A stretch of DNA of 64,000 nt from Melanocharis versteri (lineage: Eukaryota > Chordata > Aves > Passeriformes > Melanocharitidae): contig VZTG01009228.1 of the NCBI GenBank assembly GCA_013397845.1, forward strand, positions 1,448,502 through 1,512,501, read 5' to 3'. Position 1 is the first letter of the stretch. Each line of letters begins with the position of its first letter. A model generated the notes under the pieces. The model saw only the letters and a program-made list of their open reading frames with translations. It had not been told where the DNA came from and did not search any database. The position numbers were made by a program, and so were the translations under genes. Of this stretch, positions 24,800-38,200 are shown in pieces.

Positions 24800-27700
24800 A
24801 AACGCCAGTTCAAATCCTCGGGTTTCCAAACCCTACAAAACATCCACTGTCACCTCGGAGCGGTGCAATTTTTTTATTTAAAATTTTACTAAAGAACTCA
24901 ACAACGAGTTAAAAACAACTGCTTGAGAATTTAAGGCCACAGTACTTTCTAGTGCCGGCAAAACACTACCCAAAAATACAGCTTTAAGTGATGCTTTTTA
25001 TCACACACTTGTGACCGGAACACCGGGTCTCCTTATTCCTATTCTTTCTGACCACTAAAGGCAAGGCCCATTATATTTTAAAAAGTACATCAAAACGTGA
25101 GGGGTTAGCACTTTCTTTTCATGAAAATCGTTCCGATCGCTTTGTGAAGAGGGTGCTGCTCAGTATGCATCAGGGCAGAGTTGCAGCTTTTGCCCTCAGG
25201 ATGAAATAGAAACTCGTAAGCTGCTGGGAGAAGTGGGAATTCAGCAATTCTTTCACCTGTGCCATACAGAAGGATACGCTTTAGCAACACAGTTCTACTG
25301 CTGTTAGCAATGCTGGAACCCACGGCACCTTTAAGCTCGAGCCTCAATAAATTCTGTGCACCATGGATAAGCACCTGCACCAATGTTGCAGTGATTCAAA
25401 GATCACTTGGGTTACCTCAGCAGGCTCAAGCAGTGTTCCTGAGGCATCTCTCTTTCCTTCACTTAGGGTGAGAAGCTGTGTTCATCCCCAAATCCCTTTC
25501 CCTACCTATGCTAGTCCCTGTAGCCTCGCTGGCTCTTTCCAACACACTGCATCGTGTACTGGAACCTTCTCTGCCGCGGAATCCCTCACTGGCTCCTTGC
25601 TGCCCCTCTCCTTGCCCTGCTCCTGTTACCGGTTCATGTGCTGTCAGTCTGCCGGTGTGCTGTACCCCAGTTGGTGTGTTCCCAGGTATCCCCCGCCCCT
25701 CTCCACCGGTATAAGATACTGTGTAACACCCCTCTCCTGGCTCTTCGGTTCCCCCCGGCTCCTCGCTCCCGTGCGGGGGAAATAAATCCCTTCTCTTCTC
25801 CACCGAAGAGTCCCTCCGCCTCTCCTTTCTCTCCAGCGCCTGTGACACCGGAGGGCTTCCCAGACCCTGAGTGAGATCCAGGGAGCCCTCNCCAACTACT
25901 TCATCAGCCACACACAATATACCTTTACAAAAATAAGCACTCAAAAGGTCTTCGGTCAAATTTACCAACTTTTGGGCAAAGATTTAGATTGCTGCGCTGT
26001 GCTGCACATTTGCTTTCTGTAATTGCACAGGGATTGATAAACTTTCAAGTTAATCTCAGCTTTAGGCTGAAATTCAGTTCCTTTCTTAAAACACCTGGCC
26101 TACACCCACATTGTTCCACAGACACAAGGAAAAATCACGAACATAAAGATCATGAACTTACCTAAAATCTTTACTTGTGTTTGATGACACATCTGACAGT
26201 TGTACAAACCCCCTGCCTAGCTCAAACCCACTTTTATTTCAGGATGTGAGAAGCCACACAGAGGTGACAGCGGCCCAATTGGTGCCAGTTATTCTTCCTA
26301 TGTATCACTATTCTTGAATAGCTTTTCCTTTTAATAAGTAGTCATATATTCACCATCCATAGGAAAAGGGTGGGAAAATAATATGGAAACATCTACTTTT
26401 TACACGTGGTATAGATAATAAAAGCCTAAATCCATCTGATCCACCAAAGCAGTCCTGCTAACAGTATTGAGACCCTCACACAGAATCCTCACTACTTCTA
26501 ACATAAAAGAAACATGTTGACTAACCAGAGAAAAGTTGAGCTGGCTGCTTAATGCTTTGCATGCACAAACATTCCTGCATCTATTAAGAGTGATAGAAAT
26601 TCAGGGAAAGCTGGTGTAAATATGAGCCAACTCTTCAAGAAAGCATTTGAGTGAGAAGGATCTTCATTACTGATATAAAACTTCATTCCTGCAAATCAAC
26701 TGCTCTCTCAAAGAGTAACATTTTGAAAGAAAGCTATTCGGAGTGTTCTAGTGGAAAGACAGTCAGTCCTTCATCGCTGCAGGAAGACAGCAAGCTCTAG
26801 CTGCTCCACGGGAATAGTGCATCAAACAGTCCTAGACAAACACAAGCTTTCATTGCAATGAACAAAAAAAAAGAAAAAAAACCCACTTCTCAGATTCCAG
26901 GTAATGCTACAAGCCTCTAGCTTGATAGTACTGTTAGTAACAACATTGAGATTTGGAAGATCAGCACCCCAAAATTCACTTGCCTGGTTTGACAGAGCCT
27001 TTTTAGTGGGATCATGCTGAGCACCTGCAGAGACTTTTGATAAAAAGTAGGAACAGACTGAGAAACAGGGTCTATCAAACACAAATTCACATGGAATCAG
27101 CACACTCCACTGCACAATCTTCAATATAAACACACTCACTCTCCATATCAGCAATTCAAAAAGGTTTAAAACACGAAGAACAATTTTAATGAGACACTTG
27201 TCATGCCGAGTTCTTCTACAGTAAATCCTCTTGAAGTTACTAGCTGTGAGATTTTACATAGATTAATTTATATCCAAAAAATTTAAAGGTGTGCTAACAA
27301 ATATCTGGAGCTATTGTGCATTTTCAGTTTTTCCATAACCAATTTTTTAACTTGACCAGAACCCATCCACAGAACATTCATCCATCCGTCCAACAGACAC
27401 ACACAAAAAGAGCAGCATAGAGACACAGCCATGTCTGTAAACCCTGGCTGTGATCCCTGCCAGCCTTGACCTGGACTTTTTACAAGGCTCTCAAAGGTGT
27501 ACATATTGTCATTAATAAAAGCCATTGCATGAATTATATCTGACAGTTTACTTTAAACCCTGAGGACAGTCATATGGCATTCTAGAATAGTACTTTACTA
27601 TTTATAAATGCTGCTTATTTCAAAAGCATAAGCATGATGTTAACACCACACTAAGGTATGAGAGTATACTTACTCAAAGTTTCGTTTCCCAGCCTCCAAC

Positions 27701-28358
27701 TGTGACAGGTGACAGTGTTTTCAACTTGACCTAAACCTTTAAGTGATCCTTAGCACTAATTAGTGACATCATTAAATAAAATGTGAAGACATCCCTAAAG
27801 CTTAATAAATTATTATTGAGGATAAACAGCTAAATTGTTAATAGCTTTTTCAACAACTGCAGGACAAAATGTGCAGTAACAATCTCTAAAGCTTAAACAC
27901 ATGAGAAGGTTTTTCAGTTTTTAAGTTTTTATTCTTACTTCGCCTTGCTCTACCATGATAGGGAGAAAAAAAGAACTACTACCTCAAGTATCCAGTGATA
28001 GAGTTAAATGGTGATGTTTCTGTAACACACCTCTGCCTCACCACAGCAACAAAACTAGTCCCTAATGATTTCCAATTAAGCAAAATTTTTATAATTAGAT
28101 ATCCCAGTAACTGACCAATGAAGGTAAAAACCTCACTGTTCAGTGCAGCTCAGACTTGTGCTGAGGACGGGTGTACAGCACAACAATTTGCTATAGGGAA
28201 ATGGTACCAAAAGGAGCAGCTGAGGTAACAGTTCGCTATGACAAACATCCAGAGGTATTTGTCTTTTCCTCCCTTTAACGTCATCAAGTGCTACAGTGAT
28301 TTTAATTTGGTGAGGGCAGAAAGGCTCGACCACATTTTCTCTTTGTTGAAGACCAAAT
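24800..28358. other. CENPC-UBA6 intergenic interval
   Basis: Between the CENPC CpG island and the likely UBA6 3' end. Apart from the LTR at about 25477-25900 I see only AT-rich unique-looking sequence. No STAP1 exon is recognisable, although human STAP1 lies between these two genes. A 92-codon minus-strand frame at 25105-25383 resembles no family I know. A second AATAAA on the minus strand (plus-strand tttatt, 27928-27933) could be a distal UBA6 poly(A) signal. Confidence 0.5.
25477..25900 (+). repeat. Solo LTR of an endogenous retrovirus (plus orientation)
   Basis: A C/T-rich block unlike its AT-rich surroundings, starting TGTGTTCATCC. It has LTR-type spacing: a TATA box (TATAAG, 25710-25715), then an AATAAA poly(A) signal (25781-25786), then a pyrimidine-rich tail ending near the single N at 25891. 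Open frames on both strands (up to 169 codons) are by-products of composition. No gag, pol or env sequence flanks it, hence solo. Exact ends and the target-site duplication are unresolved. Confidence 0.65.
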
Positions 28359-29098
28359 TTTATTGTTGAAAGTGCTAATTCGGCTCTCCGATAGTTTTGA
28401 CTTTCCCCATACTGCAGTATTCCACAAAGAACAGTCTTAGTGCAGATAATCAACATTTCCAGCTCTCTGGACTTCAGGGGAGCTTTGACAATTTACACCA
28501 CCTCCCTATGTTTCCATGTTGAGACTGACACAAGATAGCTGCGCTGACCACGGCACCACTAACCAGCCACACAAGAAAGCAGTTCCTCTGCTTTTAAGTG
28601 GGAGTTAAAGCCTTTCAGATGGATTAAATCTCATGTGTAGATGGCAAGAATGAAATTCTTGTTTGAGAATGAAGTAACGTATGAAATGAATTTGAGATGT
28701 TCTTAGAACACCAGGAGCACCAGGAGTATCATAAAATGGTGCTTTTCCTATTTTTTGCACTCTTCTCTAAGCAAATGCAAATTGCCTAATTTGCACGTGG
28801 GGACCATTTCTTAGGTTCACCATTCTTCTTGCTTTCCTCAATACAAATCTTGCCTTTAAGGCAAGGACTGTACTGGACATTCCATCTCATGGAGTGACCA
28901 ATCCTCCTTTGAGCGAACATGTTTGAAGAATACAGGAGCAGAAGAAACAAATCCAGTTTGTCTCCAGTGCAGAGCTGATTTTCACCATTTAATTAAGGCT
29001 TCACCAAAAAGAAATATATAGTACCATCTTTAATAGCTGAAAATTAGCACACTCCTTTCAGAACAAATGGTCCATTAGTGACTTTTGTGTCTCTACCA
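28359..29098 (-). other. UBA6: UBA6 3' UTR, with candidate poly(A) signal at 28359-28364
   Basis: Follows the UBA6 stop codon. A minus-strand AATAAA (plus-strand tttatt at 28359-28364) would give a 3' UTR of about 0.75 kb. A 107-codon minus-strand frame at 28133-28456 overlaps the end and has no recognisable homology. The true end is not provable from sequence alone. Confidence 0.45.
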
Positions 29099-29234
29099 TC
29101 AATTGTCTTCCTGAACAAAGTAGTATCTCACTGGTGGCCCTGGCAAGTCTTCCTCTCCATCAGTCTCTGGAGCAAATGATACTGTCAAATCCACGTACTT
29201 CTTATCAGCTGATGGTTTCACAAGCTTTTGCATC
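29099..29234 (-). CDS. UBA6: UBA6 coding exon 32: C-terminus and stop
   Basis: Residues 977-1021: MQKLVKPSADKKYVDLTVSF then APETDGEEDLPGPPVRYYFV, QEDN, TGA (29099-29101). The PGPPVRYYF ending is the vertebrate UBA6 signature. Acceptor TTCTTTACAG. Confidence 0.98.
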
Positions 29235-32200
29235 CTGTAAAGAAATGAAGAACAGTTTTTTTCTGTACCAGGAGGATTGGCAGTGGGAATTTGGGCCAGA
29301 CTTGGAGGAATTTCACTGCCAGCAATATGTACTGGCCCGGCATACTACCGACCGAATTAAAATAGAGAATAAGCCACCTCTAAATTTTGACAAAAAAGCT
29401 GTTCCTCCACCTGAGCTTCAGCAAATCGTATTCCATTTTCCTGATAGACACAGCCCATTAGAGTCTCAGAGTAGTAAAAAATCCTGATATTCACAAGAAA
29501 GAAGCTTCACACCATGACTTTGACTTCATTACATACTCCACTCATTCAAAATTATTTATACAGCTGTAAGAGAAAGCATATAAGCAACTCTTTTGGAGAC
29601 AGGCTGTAAATTCTCATCTTAGTATGCCAAGCACTCTACAGCTTAGCAGCTCTTCTCTCCCCAGAAGTTTGAAGTAGCTTGCTCATACTACTTTGCCTGA
29701 TACGTACTGGCAGGCCTTCAAAGCAGTACTGATCAGTGCATCCACTTGCTTCAGCAAAGCCTGTGAGCACTGACCAGCACACACTTCACAGAAGCTGTAA
29801 GGAACAGATTTTGAGCTAAAGTAGTTCAATCCACAGGTGTAAGGCAGAACTAAACCTGGGTAAGATCTGGCTGCTATTTTGCAAAGGCCGTCAGTAAAAA
29901 CCCAATGCCCTGCCTTCACATCCAGCCAAACTGCCAGGGTGAAATACCTCAATTTCCTGTCTGTAAGTGGCATTGCAAAGCCTTTGTGAATGTCACCATT
30001 TTTAGAAGGGCTAAAGTGATGTAGAATCTCAGGGAATTACTATAACTGAACAGACTTCCAGAAATCTTAAACTGCAAGCAATACATTAACTCCTTCAGAG
30101 CTAAGTTGCTAAATATCAGCATTAGTTTTAAGCCAGTTTCAAAAGCTTCTAATAGTCTTGTTCTGCTTGAACCATGGTACATTCTTTCCCCTCAAAAAGT
30201 TACTGTCAGGTTTCTTTAGCTTTCTCATTCTGGTATTCATCAGTTAAAACAGCATTTTGCAAGTCTCCTTTCCTCATCACAGAAGTTAATTCACTTCCTC
30301 TTTTTTCTTTTCTTTTTTTTTTTTACAGAAGAAAGATATTATCTATTTTCTTTCCAAAGTATTAATGACCAGAAACCACTTTGAGAGAAAACACTGCTGT
30401 CAGACACACATCCTTTTGATACAACCAATAAACACAATTTGTATGTGTGCTTGCATCTCTAAATCCATTTTCCAGTTATACTTACGTCAACTTTAATCTT
30501 TTAATATGGCCTGGCATCACCGGAACATAGAGCATTTTAACTCCTTGTACAACCATAGTTGGTTCAATTCCATATTTCTCCTGGAATTCGCAAATTAAAA
30601 CTTATTAAAAGACTAGAACAGCTGCCCAAACCAGTAGATACTACTGCCGCTAATACTACAGCTAATTATTCAAATCCATATGATCCAAACCAGAAAACCT
30701 GCTAATGCATGGACACAGACAGAAGTTTCATTTAGATCCATTTGAGCCAACTGAATTAACAAAGAATTTGAAAACAGGCTTGGATGCCTTTAATACTTAG
30801 AGACATTCCCATTGACATTAGTTATTACTAAAATTCTTCTGGTTTGAACAGTAACTTGATGGACATAAAAAACAAAACAAAACACAATTCAACAACCCAA
30901 ACCAAGAAACTCCTTTCCTCTCATCTTTTATTAACCCAGGACAGTAGATAACTTACTCTGACAGCATTTATGAAGTCCAACAGAGTAAAATCCTCTTTCC
31001 CATAAATTGTCCACCTGTCCCAGATGGTAAATGATATCCCATTTCTGTTTCAAAAAGTGAAAGGTTGTTACTTTAGAATGTGAACTCAGTCATTTCCTTT
31101 AAAAGCACATTGAAGAACTGCAATGTTTTCTTTGCGATGTGCTATTTAATCTTGAGCAAAAACCCTCTCCCTCTCTGCTGCCATTTCTCCAGCCCTCTGA
31201 CCTCGCTAAGCACAAGACACAGTAAGACCTTTAAGTAAATATGGTGTCTGACAATGAATTTACTGAGTTTTCAGACCGTCTGAAAAATAGCTCTTGTACT
31301 GAACAAGATGCAAAAGTGTGTCCGAGATGCTTCCTAAGAACAATGCCACATGTCTACTTTGTCTAGATTTTTAGTCTCACAAGTAACAGCTTCCACCGAA
31401 AACCAAACTAAGCCTTTAAACTCACTGTTTTTTAAATTAGGACAGATGAATATGGGCTGCATTTCCCAAACAGGAAATTCTTGGGCAGTGCATTATGGGA
31501 CACCCTTGGCAGTATTACAAGGATCACTTACACCTCTAGCAGTACACAGTGGATAGCAGAGTTTGACAGCAAGCATGAAGCAATTCATCATCTTCCAAGT
31601 TTAAACAACCAAAAAATACCCTTGAATATCTAGAATGCTTAACTGGAGAATGGCCATGAGCTGTGATTCCATCATAGCTCTGCTATGTGAGCACATAAGG
31701 CCTCACTCTGGATATCTGGATTTAGTTCCTATTCAAACTTCACACTTGGTAGAATAGCTCAGCATCATTTAGTAGGATTCCAAATATTGCCCTTGCCCTT
31801 CTGCCATTGCCCTTCCTACCTGATTTCCGTTCTTCTTACTTCAGCAGTTTCTGTAAAGACCATTATGGGAATGGCTAGGTTCAGAAAACAGTTCTTGTAT
31901 GCATCAGCTGGGTAGCCACCCACAACTTTGATGAGTTCCAGTGCAACCTGCAGTAAATTAGAATTTACTTATTAGGTTTTAGTAGTGTGTTATCAACTCT
32001 AGTGTAGTTAAGAGGCCAGCAACTACAGAGAAAGTGGTTAATGAGATCAGCCTTTGTCCAATCAACAGAGTAAATAACATCTGGAAATGCAGCCCAATAT
32101 GCCACAGAAATAAATCCTGTTGCAGCCAAGGGTAATAATACTTAGAACATTAAAAACTATTCTTAACATAGTACTCTTCCAAAATTGTTTGTTGATGCAA

Positions 32201-35200
32201 ACCTCCAAACATGAGGTTCTGTTGAGATGCATGAATGTGAACTACTACAGAACAGATCCTTTCCACTCTTGGCAGTGGCATTCTGATGGAAGTTAGTATT
32301 AATGGCAGAAAACAAACCAAAATGCTGAATTCCAGCCCATCTTTCTGTGCCACAAATTAAAAATAAATGCACCAAAGGCTCACCATGTTAAGGAAACCTT
32401 CTCTTTTTGACCATTCAAGAGCCACACTAGCAGCCACACTCACATCACCAAAGACTTTCACTGCTGGGACTGAATCACCTTCACAGTGGGTGGCTTCTCA
32501 ATCACTGCCTCTCTACTCATCCCACCCTCACTCCCAGACAAGGTTTCCTTGCTGGCTCGACCCTCGGATTCCCACAGCACAGCCCTAGACTTCTGGTTTC
32601 TTTAAGTAATTTTATCACGGTGTAGCAACAGAATAACAACTCAAGCTGGTGCCTTGGAGAAGTGGCCCTGAACAAAGGACTACCTGGGCTTTTGTACCCT
32701 CACAGTCTGGGTGCTTGACAGTCCAGGGTCTTCCAGCTGACTCCTTGGCTGCTGCTGTGTCCCTGAGTGTCTGGTCACCTGGCTGGGCCACAGGTCCCCG
32801 TGCCCTTTGTTTTGCAAAGGGTCAGCATCAGTTCACAACCTCTTGCCTGAGGCTCCCATCCAGAGCTCAATCTTCAGCTGGCACTGCAGCTCCACACTGA
32901 GCTACCTGCACTACACGTATTCCTCAAAAACCACATCTAGAACCAAGCATGACCTTCGCTACTGGTACATAAGAAATCAATCCATTTCTTTAAATGAGCC
33001 TCTGTCAGGGTGATGCCTAAAAGAAGGCTACCTGGAACAGAGGCTGGATAGAGGTAAAGAATAAAATAGATATTTATTGAAAGGCCTTCGCAGGACACAC
33101 TCTGGGAGTACAAAAGCCTGGCCAAGACTACACCTAAGATGGACCTTCAAGATGGACTCTGGGTCACGGGTTCTCGCCCTTTTTATAAGTTTTGATCCAT
33201 TTACATATTCAGGCCAACTGTCCAACCACAGCTTCAGTCCACGCTGTCCCATCCTTTCGGACTGTCCCCTCTCAATCCATGGCTGTTTACATTCTTGGGG
33301 TCTGAAGCTGCAAATGTCCTTGGTTCTTCGGGCTGGAAACGGTGTGTTTTGTCTAGCCAGGCTAGGAGAAGAGCTGTTAGCACTATACAAGAAGCCCAGA
33401 GTTACAGACACACTAATGCAGTATAAAATCTAAAAAATATGAAAGTTAAAACTAAAGGTATCAAGGGTAGCAGTAACCAATACTCAGACAACAGCAGTTT
33501 TAGGCGAGAAACAGTAAGATAAAGAAATACGCTTTTTAAAAATCAATCTCACCAGCCCGGATACTGCAGCAGTAGCTGTTGCAATGGCAGGAATAATCTT
33601 TCCAGCAATGCGCTTTGTTTTGAACCGATCTGCTGGTTCGATGTTGTACATCTTGGCTCGCAGGTTCGACGCTGCTGTTATGAAATCTATGTGCCCGTTA
33701 CTATCATCATCCTTCTCAAAGGAGATGGGCTTCATTTGCAAGTCAGCTGCTCATAAAAAAAGGAAAAAAAAAGCAAATATTATCATTAGAAAATTGAAGA
33801 TGTCCTAAACATAATTTATAGGAACTAGAATCTTTAAAAATTAAAAATTTCACATCCTGGAGCTTGGTGCCTTACTTGTTTTCCTATGCTAGAAGCAGAC
33901 ATGCCCCTCTCAATACCACTTGCTAAAAGTGAATAATGAAATAAACATCAACAGTGCTCTGTAATTTTACTTTCCTTGCACCACCAAGAATAGGATCTGA
34001 ACATTCCTGTGGATGTTTCTCACACACCCCAGCTCACCACAGCTCCATCCTATGAGAATTCCCTTTCAAAGCTTAGTTTATCTGCAACGATTTCAAAACA
34101 GGGCCTCAGTAGCATCGGAGTCAGCGTTTTGGGTTGACACTACATGGCATGAGTTAGAGATAAGCTAATCTTTCTCCTGGATTCATGGGCTAAAAAAGCT
34201 TGCATGTAGTTGTTGCCCAGTGACCTCTTCATGTGGCCAGGCACAAAAATGGGATGTGAGCATCCTCATTTTAACATCTAAGATGCTGAGGAAGACTCTT
34301 AACAGTCTTCGCAATTTAGGATCATTTCAGATTGAGAGCTCTAAGTAGGGACTCTCAGCCTTGTCATACCAAATCACTTGCAGTCCATCTGGTATCCAGC
34401 CAGCATCCTTCCCCTCCTCAAGAGTTCAATTCTCTGCTGCTGCCTGCTCGCTGTTGTCAGTGTTGTAATTACACACAAGCGTAACAGAGAGCCCTAAAAC
34501 TTCTAGGAATCTCAGAAACACAGACCCATAGGGTAATGTCAAGCAACAGGACAGATATCTGCACAGCACGTCAGAAAGCTTTAGATATGAGCTCTAATTC
34601 TTGCAGAATTACAGAGCTGCTTCATCCAAAGACCTGAATGCCACTAGTGGCAATGCAGCTGCAGGATGTTACTAAACTATGAAGCTAATTTGCACTACTC
34701 ACTTTCCAGAGCTTCATTGGATAGTATAGACTTCTCCAGCTGGAAAATAGCATTTCTTTCATCCTCACTGCTGACTGGAATATGATCCGGTTTTCTTGCA
34801 GTTTCATCAGTCTGTACAACCTGCAAGTGTGTGCAGTGCTTGAGTAATAAAATACGTGAACTTCATACAGCACAAGTGTCGAGTGTACTAAATCTCCTGT
34901 CTTCCCTGCAAGCTTTCCTCCCCAGTTCAAGACAGACATGGATTTACTGGATCAAGTCCAGCCAAGAGCTTCCAAGAGCATTAAAGGACAGGAGCATCTC
35001 TCATACGAGGAGAAGCTGAGAGAGCTGTGATGGTTCAGAGTGAAGAAGACAAGGGTCAGTGGGAGCTTATCAATGTGTACAAGTATCTCATGGTGGGGGA
35101 AGTACAGAGAGCACAGCCAAACTCTTCTCACTGGTGCCCAATGACAACACAAGGGCACAAACTGAAGCACATAAAATTCCCTAAGAAACATACAAAAATA

Positions 35201-38200
35201 CTTTAAAGAAAAAGAAACAAACAAAAACATCCCAAACAAAACTGTGAAGATGGTTGAACACTGGCACAGGTAGCAGAGAGAGGCTGTAGAGTCTCTATTC
35301 TCAGAGATATTCATAACTTAATGGGACACAGTCCTTGATGACCTGCTCTTGCTACCCCTGCTTAAGCAAGAGGATTGAACTCGGTGGTCTTCAGGGGTTC
35401 CTCCTAACCTTAACACACTCTTACTTCCCCAACACACATTTTAATTTGTGTTTATATCTCATCAATATCAATGCAGTAGTTGGAGATGTGGCACACTGCT
35501 TGTGGAATATTTTATTTTTTTCTTTAAATTAAATATCACACTTACTTTGTTTGAAGGTCTAAACTCTGGTACCTTCACAGATGAAATAATCCCCAAAATA
35601 GTTTCCTCTGACAAGTCCTGTTATGGTTGTGAAGAAAAACAATTTAAATTTGTATCGACTCAGAAAGGCCCCCACAAAAAAGATTGTAAATCCAATAGGA
35701 TTTCAAAGAATACTAGACCCAAAAAGTCTCACAGATATTCAGTGATGTTTCAGCCAAACATCATCATTAGAACACCAAGTGACAATTCATTTACCACAGC
35801 AAACCAGAGCAGTGTGAAGTGCCTAGCACTTGAAAACTGAACAAAAGGTGCAAACCTGACTTACAGGAAGGTCCAATTAGAAAAGAAACATGAAAAAAAA
35901 AAAGGATAAGCAACGCAGAGGCTGTAAGCAGTAAAAAATAAAACCTCCATAACATAGCTAAGACACCTAATTTTAAAAAATTCCTTAAAGAGATTTTCTT
36001 TCAGTTCAGTAGCGGCACCATTTCGGAAATAGGTGCATCAAAATAATAATTCCCAAGTTCAGTGCTTACTGAAAATATGCAACGCACTACTCATTTCTTC
36101 TCCAGGTTAGGGATTTAAATAAAGAAAAATAAGTGTGGGCAGCTGCGAAACAGTCAGTGCTGAAGGATAGATTACTCTAAGAATCACTTTAATCAGCTCT
36201 TGAAAAGAACTGGCAGCTGGACATCAGGCCAAAACTGAACACCAAGTTAAGTTAAGGGAACACTGTTACAGTCTGGATTACCTTTTCTGTGAAGGGAACA
36301 CAGTACACTGTCGCGAAGAGTTTTGCTGCGCTCATGATGAAACCATAGTGCCTAAAGGAAAGAGAATTATTTTTGGTTGGTTGTTTTTTCTACTTCAGTT
36401 GCCCGAAGGTTTGCAATCATGTTCAAGATCTTGAACAAACATACTGAGAAACAGAATTTCCATCCTTCAGTGCATACTGAGAAACAGAATTTCCATCCTT
36501 CAGTGCACACAGTACAAAACAGACACCACGTTTTGAGTGACTCAGAAGCTGTCCCCAAAACTAAGGAAATTTTGATGAGTGAAGAGTTATTTAATGAAAA
36601 CCATATCTCCTTAACCTTTGCAGTCAAGCAAGTAACTACAAACGCTCACACGACATCAATATGATAAAAAGCCTTATCTCAGAATTACTTTAATATTTGC
36701 CCTGACCTCAGTTTTCACTCACACTAAAAACGGTGATCCAGTTGCTCAAAGCAATTGTAGATATACAGCAGATAAAAGCTTTTTAATCCACCAACCACAT
36801 CAATTTTTTAAATTATCTGTAATATCCAAGCCATCTAGATCAGACCCAAATTGTGATGAACAAGAAAAGGAGTCCCTCCACTAGGTCATTTGGCACATCC
36901 TGCATTTTATGATGTGGAGAGTAGGGGCAGAGAGGTATGACAGCAACAACTCAGGAATTCTGTAGCCACGTAAGACATGAAATGCATTGTTCTAAGCCAT
37001 TTCACACTAGATGTTGTCAGCACAGCACCCTCCAATCCCCTGTCAGCAAAAGCTAAATTATCTGCAGTGGAAATATTCAACAGCTCACCAAATCTGCCAC
37101 AGAATAAGCCTGTGCACTAACACCCATCGATTCTGGTCCAACTCCCAGGGCTATAAAGCCACTGCCTTGCACTTTCTGCTGTAATGTGAGTTTTATAGGA
37201 TGCTATACAATGCATCTGGGACAGTACCATACTTACAAAGGATCATTAAATTCAAACTTCACTGGGAAAGGAGGCCTCTTCGGTGATTGCCAAAACAAAC
37301 CTGGAAGGAAGACAGACTTAAGATGAAATCCTAAGAAACCAGGAACAGTAACACATGACATATGCCATGAATTTTCAACAGGTATAAAGGGGCATTTGTA
37401 CTTACTCCCATCTTTTAATCGTGTATCAAGGGGAAATGAATGAAGGAGCTGAAGAGCCTAGAGGAAAAGCCAGAGAGGCTTCAGTAATTTGTCACACAGA
37501 TTGACATGACCACACTAAATCAAGCCTTTCTTGCTGAAATAATTTAAAGAGTTAAGAAAATCATGAGACAACTTTGTCAAGATGGACAGCTTAAAGACAA
37601 GTACTACTAGACAGAGTGCTTGCCCATTTCATTTACAGAACAAAGATGATAATGTCACCTTATCTGTACAAAGCTCAAGCAAGGCATTTAATACAAGAAG
37701 TAAAGCATTCTCCCTCACCTTACTGTCACTTTAGGATTCTTGCATATGGATTCACAACTGGGAATGCAATATTTTCTCAATGTGACAACTACCACCAGGG
37801 ATTCATATGCACAGGTATGTTTATTAAGACATAACATCCCAATCCCATCTTTCCTACACAATTATACACATACTTTAAGGGACACCGTGGACCAGACTGT
37901 CAGAATGACTCGCTCTTATTTCAGAAAATCTGGGTTACAAAGGTGAATTCAGTAATGGGAGTTTAGTGTGGGAAACAAAAACCCACTGCCTTATAAAAGA
38001 CATCTGATAATAGTGACACTTTGGAAAACACTGGAAAAATACCAAGAAAACTGCACGGAGACTACTGAACAGAGTACTAGAAGTGAGTTAATAGACAAGA
38101 CCTAGAAGTGCTACAGTAGAAAGGGATGCAGCATATTTCGGTTTCAAATATAGTTTATTTATGAAGAGACAGAAGTGAGTGCAATGACTTGGACAACTCA

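Noticed and set aside
25459..25968. 169-codon minus-strand and 106-140-codon plus-strand frames
   Set aside because: Overlap one another in a C/T-rich LTR; composition artefact.
28133..28456. 107-codon minus-strand frame downstream of UBA6
   Set aside because: In the probable 3' UTR and flank of UBA6; no family resemblance or splice signals.
33028..33411. 127-codon minus-strand and 118-codon plus-strand frames
   Set aside because: Fall exactly within an LTR with TATA and AATAAA signals; no host protein similarity.
35448..35840. 130-codon plus-strand frame
   Set aside because: Antisense to UBA6 coding exon 26 and intron; Ser/Lys/Asn-rich with no coding bias.
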